Source: Sphagnum compactum
Lineage: Eukaryota > Bryophyta > Sphagnopsida > Sphagnales
Reading direction: 5' to 3'
Length of the DNA: 64,000 bases
Assembly: GCA_965153455.1 (NCBI GenBank)
Contig: OZ234496.1
Coordinates: 1,364,001-1,428,000 of the forward strand
Shown here: piece by piece, positions 57,226 through 64,000 of the stretch
How positions within the stretch are numbered: position 1 is the first letter of the stretch
Layout of the letters: each line of letters begins with the position of its first letter
The notes under the pieces: generated by a model
Databases searched by the model: none
Seen by the model: the letters and a program-made list of their open reading frames with translations, nothing else
What the model was told of the DNA's origin: nothing
Made by a program: the position numbers and the translations under genes

Positions 57226-57860
57226 GGTCCCCCCAACACCTCTCCACTCTCTCACACACACAACACGAGAAACCTCGACTGACAGGATCTCTCCAATCCA
57301 GACCAAACTTTCAACCCTAATTTTTTGGAAGCAAAGTTGGGTAGTTTTTCGGTAGACATCATCAAACCTAATGGCATCTTCAAACCAGTATTTGGCGGTT
57401 ATTAGACGGAAGCCCAAAAATAAATAAAAATCCACCAAACTCCCAATCCGGGTATCAAGACGGTTCTCATGGATTTGTGAGATACTTGAACGTTATTGCA
57501 AACATTGAAAACAAATATCGAGGCATTATTGGGCGTTCACAATGCAAATTTTTCTTTCAACTGGCAACAATCAAACTGACGCACCCATAAGTAAGTACTT
57601 CTCCCCCTCTATTGTGTCTCACTTGTTTTTATTATTGTTGTTGTTTTTGTCTTTGTTTTGTTTGGTGTCACCCTTCAGGTGTATGGGACTACACGCCTAG
57701 CGTTGAAGTTGTGTTGTAGAAACATATCTGCATTGTTTTTAGGGTTTGAATTTTGAATTGTGAATTCTAAAGTTCATCCAAGGAAAACTTTTATAATTCA
57801 TTGGTGTCAATTTGTAAACCAAATATTTTAGATTTTTTAAATTTTTTCCATCATAAATCA
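57226..57860. other. Promoter side of small-protein gene and AT-rich flank
   Basis: 57226-57480 is the upstream flank and probable leader of the minus-strand gene at 56424-57225. The remainder is AT-rich and runs into the hAT relic. Nothing else is recognised. Confidence 0.4.
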
Positions 57861-58802
57861 AAATCCAAATGATAGATCAAATTAAAACATTTAATTTGAA
57901 TGTGCATATGCATGAGGGTTTTGATTGTGATGGTGTTCACTTGGAATCTCGAAACTTAACCAAGGATTCTAGGTCAATAGTTGGTTCAATTTCAACGCCA
58001 ATTGAACCATTTGCATTTAAAAACATTGCAACACCAAGTGAGGAAATATAAATTACATGGGAGGTTTTGAAGGTTCAACTCATCTTGAATCAAAAAGCAT
58101 GGGTCCCTCACCAAAGGTTGTCTTTCCCTTGGCATTTTTTGTGGTGAATGATGGTAGTATGTCAGATCTTATTTTGCTTCAAACTATGTGTTGTGTGATT
58201 TGCCATTGTGTTTGCCAAAGTTATAGTGTTGGCAATACCATCAAAAGGAGGAAAGGTATGATTTCTTACAAATAGCAACATGGAAATACTTCTATGAAAA
58301 AACATATCTTGGGTGAACATCTAGCTACTTGGCACAAGTGGAAAAGTGTTAATGTGGCTTTTGATTTAGAAGAATTGCATTAAGAAAAGTCCAAAAAGAT
58401 ATATGTCATTGGTTATGGAGCCATCACATATCATTTTGGGAATGGCAATCCTTATAAAAAAGATGATGCACGACAACAAAAAATTATGGAAGACATGTTT
58501 GTTGCCAAAGCTTACATGCATGTTTTTGTTGTAGAAAGCTAATGGCTAAGGTGTTTGGTCATCTGTTAAAATTCCCAAGTTGTGTTTCCAAACCTCAAGT
58601 AAATGGTTCAACATGCCATCCTTTCATTGGTGGCTAAGACCATGGAATAGTATGTAATTCCCATTTGGGATTCATGTGTTACAATAATATCCTCTTTTGA
58701 TTTATGGATGTCCAGGACTAAACATGAAATTTATGTGATTAATTTCATAAACTCATTATGGGTGCCTTGCAATGTGACAGTGGGATTTTTTGAACCCACT
58801 AA

Positions 58803-59406
58803 TCTTATATATTAATTCAGTTAGTCTGTGCGTGCGTCTGTCTGACACGACAATTCTGCTGCAGAACCGGCCTCTGCATTCTGCAGCAGTTACTTTACTG
58901 TCTCCCCTTTTGTGTGGTTTGGGACCTCGCCTGGTTTGGAACTTCATCTGTTTTCGTACCTCATCCGGTTTGGGACCTCACCTGGTTTGGAACTTCATCT
59001 GTTTTCGTACCTCATCCGGTTTGGGACCTCACCTGGTTTGGAACTTCATCTGTTTTCGTACCTCATCCGGTTTGGAACTTCATCTGTTTTCGTACCTCAT
59101 CCGGTTTGGGACCTCACCTGGTTGACGACCTCAACTTTTTGGGGACCTCACCTGGATTGGGACCTCAATTGGGTCACATAGTCCAGCTCCCCGAGCTACT
59201 GTGATTGGAGATATTAAAATAGAAAAAAAAAACAGAATCCTTCCTTCAGTATTCTTGGCTATCTACTGGAACTTATCATAAAAATATGGCGATTTGGATT
59301 TTCTTTTTCTTTGAAATGTGGCGAATTTGGGTCATTTTTTTCATGAAAAATCCTTTGTATAGATCGAAATCATATTTTTCATGTTGAAATTTCGGGTACC
59401 CACTAA
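58803..59406 (+). mobile_element. Helitron-related insertion inside the hAT relic
   Basis: It starts TCTTATATATTAATTCAG after A, and its first ~75 bp (through TGCTGCAGAAYCGGCCTYTG) match the 5' end of the complete Helitron at 25510-24800. The interior is different and contains the 51-bp tandem repeat. The right edge is set by where the hAT frame resumes; the last bases are CTAA followed by T, which would satisfy CTRR|T, although the usual hairpin is not seen. A direct repeat ACCCACTAA(T) flanks it (58794-58803 and 59398-59407), which a Helitron should not make. Confidence 0.55.
58916..59110 (+). repeat. 51-bp tandem repeat, ~3.7 copies
   Basis: The unit is GTTTGGGACCTCACCTGG, then TTTGGAACTTCATCTG and TTTTCGTACCTCATCCG; copies start at 58916, 58967 and 59018, with a shortened copy at 59069. 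As 51 is divisible by three, plus-strand frames stay open with a 17-residue peptide repeat; this is not evidence for a gene. Confidence 0.95.
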
Positions 59407-60814
59407 TATGTATAGAGTTGCAATGGCAACACAAATCAAGGATCTCCTATCATTATACAATTTACTAAACAAACTAATTACCTACGTGAAGGATGAGAGT
59501 GGCAATTTGTCCACCCTTGCACAAGCTTTCACTTTAGTTTTTAGTTGTGGTCCTTTGGGACTTACAATTCCATGGCAAGGATTATGTTTTGGCCATGCTT
59601 TTAGCAAAGCATGCCAATATGTTTTTAATGATATTAAAGTTTCTATTGGTTTCAAGGAAGTTAGCTTGAAGGCCACTCAATCTAATGTTGCAGAAAATAA
59701 TTACATGGACTAAAAAGTTCAACAAAAGGCATAGCAAATAGCATATGGCATGCCTTGATGTTGGGCTCTCCCATCAAAAATTAAAAACACCAATGAAAAC
59801 TAGGCTTATTAACAAGGTGATTCTATTTTAGGAAACTTTGGAGTATCATGATGCATCAATTTATGTTATGGGAGGCAAAAAAATCAAGAGATATAAGGTT
59901 GTGTGCCAAATACACACACATGGGCAAATTGTAAAATGGTTGCTGAAACTATGTTTCCTATTGTGAAGCAAAAATCCTCAATCAAACCTGAGGATATTGG
60001 TTACTTTTTGATGCCCTAAATGCTGCCCTTTCAATTAATGTTGTATGCAAAATCAGATTTAGCAATCTAATATTACCCCCTTCAATTTTGTGAGGGGGGA
60101 TTTTGAATTTGAATTAGGGGCATTGCAAGTGCATATGATGGAAAAAATTTAGGCTGTATTGGTTCCATTTTTGACATTTGCATCTTCTTACAATGCTAGT
60201 AAGTCTCACAACATGTTGGCATTCATGTTGGACCCGCATTTTAAATCCCTTGATGTGGTGAAGGTGTTTTTTGGATGGGTAAATGTGATACAAATTGTGG
60301 CTAAATATGATAGCAAGACTCCAATGCCATTGTTGGTGGTTGCTTTTCATTTCATAACCCCACCACTTACGATTTGACTGAAGCAGCACCAATTGATGAT
60401 GATTCAATCTTTGGGATAGTGATTTCAAGTGCATCCACCTTGCACGGGTTGTTGAAAAATGAATTGGGCTTATTTCGCCATTTGCATGTGAAGCCCAAAT
60501 ATTATTTATTACTTTTTGATTTGGTGGAAGTCCCATGAAACATGGTTTACAAAAAAAAATTCGTGGCTTGATAGATTTTGAAAATTCCTAGGTCCTAGAT
60601 TAAAATTGAAAAAAAAATCAGCATAACTTGAGTGTTGACAAACCTCTAATGTTGTAAGCTTGGAGTTGAAAAATTGGACAAGCTAATGATGATAATGAAA
60701 AATTGGTCAACTGATGCAAGATCAAATTACCCACAATAATGGTAGTCCATTGTTGAATTCCCTATGGAAGATGCATATATCATTGATGAAAATGATACAG
60801 TTGAATGCAATTAG

Positions 60815-63800
60815 TTATTTCAATGTTGATGATGAATTGGAATGATGGATGTGAATGTTGATCAGCATTTTGCTCTATTTTTTGTGGATTTGCTTTCCCA
60901 TTAAGTTAATTTTTGAGGTGTCAGCCCAAATGGTTTATTGTATTGGTCAGTTAAACTAGCTACTATTAATTATGTATGGGATCATTTTCTTGTTTTCAAC
61001 TCTCTCGGAGTTGGGTAAAATGTCCAATGTCCCAACAACATTTGTTTTGAAACTTATTATACTAGTTGTTAAATGTATTCAATTTTTTTGTTCTGATTAG
61101 TTGTGTGCAAATGTGTATTTCATGTTGATTAACAAGTGGAGCTCTTTGACCAACTTTGCCTTTGCCCCTACATTTAAATAATGGCATACCATTGTATCAA
61201 TGGACTTCAACTTCCCTTAATCTATGGTTTAACAAGAATTACAATAGTTGAGGTGAGTATGTTGTTTTGGCAAGTTTGCAAAGTGGCCATCCTCAAAAGT
61301 CTATCATGGTTTTTGATATGTTTGGGGTGAAGTTTCAATACTCCCTCACCTCTATTGTCAAAGATTTCACACTACAAGCCATTGTGGGATCAAGGAATGT
61401 CCAAATCAACTATGGAAAAATGTTTGACTTTCATGACTTGCTTTTCCAAGAGCTCACACAATTGGCACCATTTTTCTTCTTAGATCAAAAGATCATGATA
61501 AAGAACCAAAATCCTGAAATGTGAAATGTGAGATTCAAAAATGTGAAAAGAACAAAAATAAGAAAATGTGAAAAGAATGATAATAAGAAAATAATAAATG
61601 TGAAAAATGAAAATAAGAAAAATGGACAAATAATTTCTTTTTAAAAAATTATTTAATAACTGACCTAGGCATTATGTTGGCCGATTCTTGATAGGGTCTT
61701 CCAAAAACTGACCCATATGCATACCAACCAATTCTTAAATGTAAAAAAACAAATATATTGATACCTTTATTAGTTGATTATTTCAACAAGTTGATACTAA
61801 GCGAGTCTTAGAAAATTTGAAAAATCTTAATATTTGATACATTGTATGGAAATGAAAAAATGATTTTTTTAATAATCACTCTAGTGGATATTAAAAAAGC
61901 ACAAGAACCGGCCAACCTTGATTATTATTACCCACATACATATTATTTAGGTTTTACCTACCTAAAAGAGAAATGGATTTTTATGACAAGCCTATGCAAT
62001 TCTTTTTTAATCAATTACATCATATGTAATTGAAAATCCATTAGTAGCCTTGGACAAATCGCATGTGTCCTTATTTGCAGATGACAAATGAAATCAAAGT
62101 CAACATATATAGTTTCATCCATATGTGAAACATATGGTCTATGCGGATTGCCATGCAACTAGTATGCAACTAAATTGGTTGGGCCTCACATTGTGCCATG
62201 TGTACAATTAACAACAAATCTCAATATGACACATGGAATGTTTATTAACATAGGGGGGCCTAGCCTAAACTAATAAAGTGTAGTCTTTAGTAAATTAAAA
62301 GGTGACACATGGTAGTTTGTAGGTTAATCTTTTATCGAATTAAAAGGTGACACATGGTAATTTATAGGTGGTCTACGGAAGCGTAGGGTACTTAAGCAAA
62401 ATAGGTTATTCCCATAATAACTTGTGCATGGACCACCAATAGTTAGTCCATGGGTTGAAAATTAGTGCTAACTAGGGTTACTAATCACATTTCAGGATGG
62501 AACCAGAGAAGACCTTGAATGTAAACTAAATTGATTGAATATATATTATTTCATAGCGAAGCCCCGGCCTCCCAAATAAAAAATAAAACACATGCAACTA
62601 ACTAGGTCTTGAGGCTGATAAAATGTATTTGAAAAGAAAAAAAATTCAATCATCCAAGTTAAGTCCCTGTGATGGGTGAAATACACCAAAATTCCCTTAC
62701 ATTAGTATGAAACCCAATAAAAAATCCCTAGAAGCAAGGACAATAGTTTACATCAACTATTCACTTGTTCTTTTGCAAAAATTGGCCTTTCCATACCAAA
62801 TTGCTACCCATTACATCTTTCAACATCAATTGTGGTGGATCATTACTTTTATTCATGATTAACAACGGAATGAAGCCTTTGCCCTCCACAATTTCAATAA
62901 GTTGCACCCAAAACCACCCATCTTCAATAGGGGTGCCATGGTGGGAACATGCCTACCCACCAATCCCTGATATCATACCTATTGCAATGATGTCTTCTTT
63001 GGTAGGATTTATTAATGCAACTAAACTGCGCACCCAAATCAACATGTTCATTATTTGTACAATAGACTTGGATCAAGGCATAGTTATAAAATTTAGCCTT
63101 TTGTGATTAAACTAATTATATTCTTCCCACACATAACAACAACTATTTATTTGGATCTCACCTCTTCTTATGTGCGTGTCACCTTCCATGCACCAGATCG
63201 TGCTTGAGTGCTAACACCAACTTGCACTACAAGTGTGGTCTTTTTTCTTTTTAGCCTAAGATCCACCCAATTAATTCATTCTAGCATATTTGTCAATGTT
63301 GACTATTGTCTAGTTTTGGCATGCCACACCATTCTATTACAGTGATGTGTAATTCTCATCAATAAAGGAAAATTTAGATGTGCACCTTTGTAATATGGCC
63401 AATATCCTGATGTCTAGTTCTACCCTTGTCTTCAATGGCATGCCCCCTCCAAAAGTTTAGTAGGCTTTGTGGATGGTTGCATTTCTATAAGGCATTTAGT
63501 ATCATGCCCCTCCCCAACCTTTGTACACTTTGTGGGTGTTTGCACTTCTACAGTGTGTGTGGCAAGTTCGGTAGTTCCTACAATGCCACCCGGACTTGTC
63601 AAACTTGCACCTAACACTCTTGCATTTGACCGTGCTAACAATTTTGTCATGAACAACTCCACATGAACATTCAATTGTTCAATTCCCCGAGCATTTGAGT
63701 TGCATGCCTCTAGGATTTTTAGTAGCTTTATTTCAATTGCTGCAATTTGTGAAAAGAGAATGGTTGAATTGGAATCTTGCTAGATTTGCATGCATTCCCC

Positions 63801-64000
63801 AACATAATTACAACCTAGTTTAGACATCATTGACTATAAAGCACCATCATTGACTATAGCCATTGCAAAATGTAGCTTTCAACACACAAAGAACTAACCT
63901 AGGACCATTGTTACATTCAAAGTCTTCAATGTCAAGTTTTGTGTGCTAGCACTATTGCAAACATGATTACATCAATCCAATCCATTGCTTAATAAGTTCA
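60815..64000. other. AT-rich intergenic DNA, decayed repeats
   Basis: No gene is supported. A frame at 61267-61524 (QSGHPQKSIMVFDMFGVKFQ, then a 60-residue tail) is moderately protein-like but unrecognised. At 62270-62370 a ~55-bp segment (AATTAAAAGGTGACACATGG) is present twice. At 63427-63550 a ~63-bp segment (ATGCCCCYYCC, CTTTGTGGRTGKTTGCAYTTC) is imperfectly duplicated. Both look like fragments of old elements. Confidence 0.45.

Larger units (their letters stand above)
57861..60814 (+). pseudogene. hAT-type transposase relic interrupted by an insertion
   Basis: Across three frames with many stops one can follow a hAT-like transposase: NVAFDLEE, IGYGAITYHFGN and VQHAILSLVAKTME before the insertion, then SSFDLWMSRTKHEIY and FINSLWVPCNVTVGFFEPT up to 58803. 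It resumes at 59407 with VAMATQIKDLLSLYNLLNKL, ITYVKDESGNLSTLAQAFT, CFGHAFSKACQY, KLKTPMKTRLINKVILF, SHNMLAFMLDPHFKSLDVVK, the WWKSHETWF dimerisation-region motif (about 60525) and DENDTVECN before a TAG at 60812. The FDLWMS, VKDE and W-W-x-x-H blocks are typical of plant hAT elements. Terminal inverted repeats were not found. The element is dead and was split by the Helitron-related insertion at 58803-59406. Confidence 0.7.

Noticed and set aside
58790-59204. Three overlapping frames with 17-residue repeats
   Set aside because: A 51-bp tandem repeat keeps frames open; no start context, domain or splice evidence.
59130-59210. AGCTCCCCGAGCTACTG hairpin as a Helitron 3' end
   Set aside because: It does not end in CTRR, and the hAT frame resumes about 200 bp further right, so the insertion boundary is elsewhere.

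Overview
This window reads as nuclear DNA of a land plant, most likely a non-flowering one (fern, lycophyte or gymnosperm; the sequence alone does not settle which). The reasons are spliced genes with GT-AG introns and plant-type products, telomere-like CCCTAAA motifs, very large AT-rich intergenic tracts, and relics of hAT, Helitron, non-LTR and Penelope-like elements. Penelope-like elements are rare or absent in flowering plants. There are no rRNA genes, no CRISPR arrays and no intact tRNA genes.

Genes I could build exon by exon are: a two-exon minus-strand gene at 7271-8139 for a small plant protein resembling the DUF7748 family (164 aa); a two-exon minus-strand gene at 8844-10174 for a three-span membrane protein (272 aa); a six-exon plus-strand cinnamoyl-CoA-reductase-like gene at 40713-44347 (311 aa, catalytic Tyr replaced by Gly); a plus-strand GH31 alpha-glucosidase/alpha-xylosidase gene at 51086-55309 (about 922 aa, N-terminus unresolved); and a three-exon minus-strand gene at 56424-57225 for a small single-span protein (83 aa). 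An unrecognised 245-codon open frame lies at 33853-34590 on the minus strand.

The most striking region is 10.75-20.05 kb. It contains repeated Helitron-like ends: a GTGCATTATGCAC hairpin a few bases before CTAG, and a partner end reading TATAGTAAAGGAACAATGAA. These ends divide the region into three minus-strand units followed by one plus-strand unit, with a head-to-head junction at 17415-17497. Three units hold different broken host-gene pieces: the start of the ribosome-biogenesis gene WDR3/UTP12, an exon of an ABCG half-transporter (present twice), and exons of a coiled-coil gene. A small, structurally complete Helitron lies at 24800-25510. A relative with the same 5' end has landed inside a decayed hAT transposase at 57.9-60.8 kb.

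The other large stretches (0-7 kb, 20.5-30.5 kb, 35-39 kb, 44.4-50.7 kb, 60.8-64 kb) are mainly decayed repeats: a 21-copy 60-bp satellite at 530-1790, several local tandem duplications, dispersed repeat pairs, and a Penelope-like reverse transcriptase relic at 32.1-33.05 kb. The intact genes are unrelated housekeeping or metabolic genes with no operon-like relationship. The structure of the window is dominated by the mobile DNA between and inside them.
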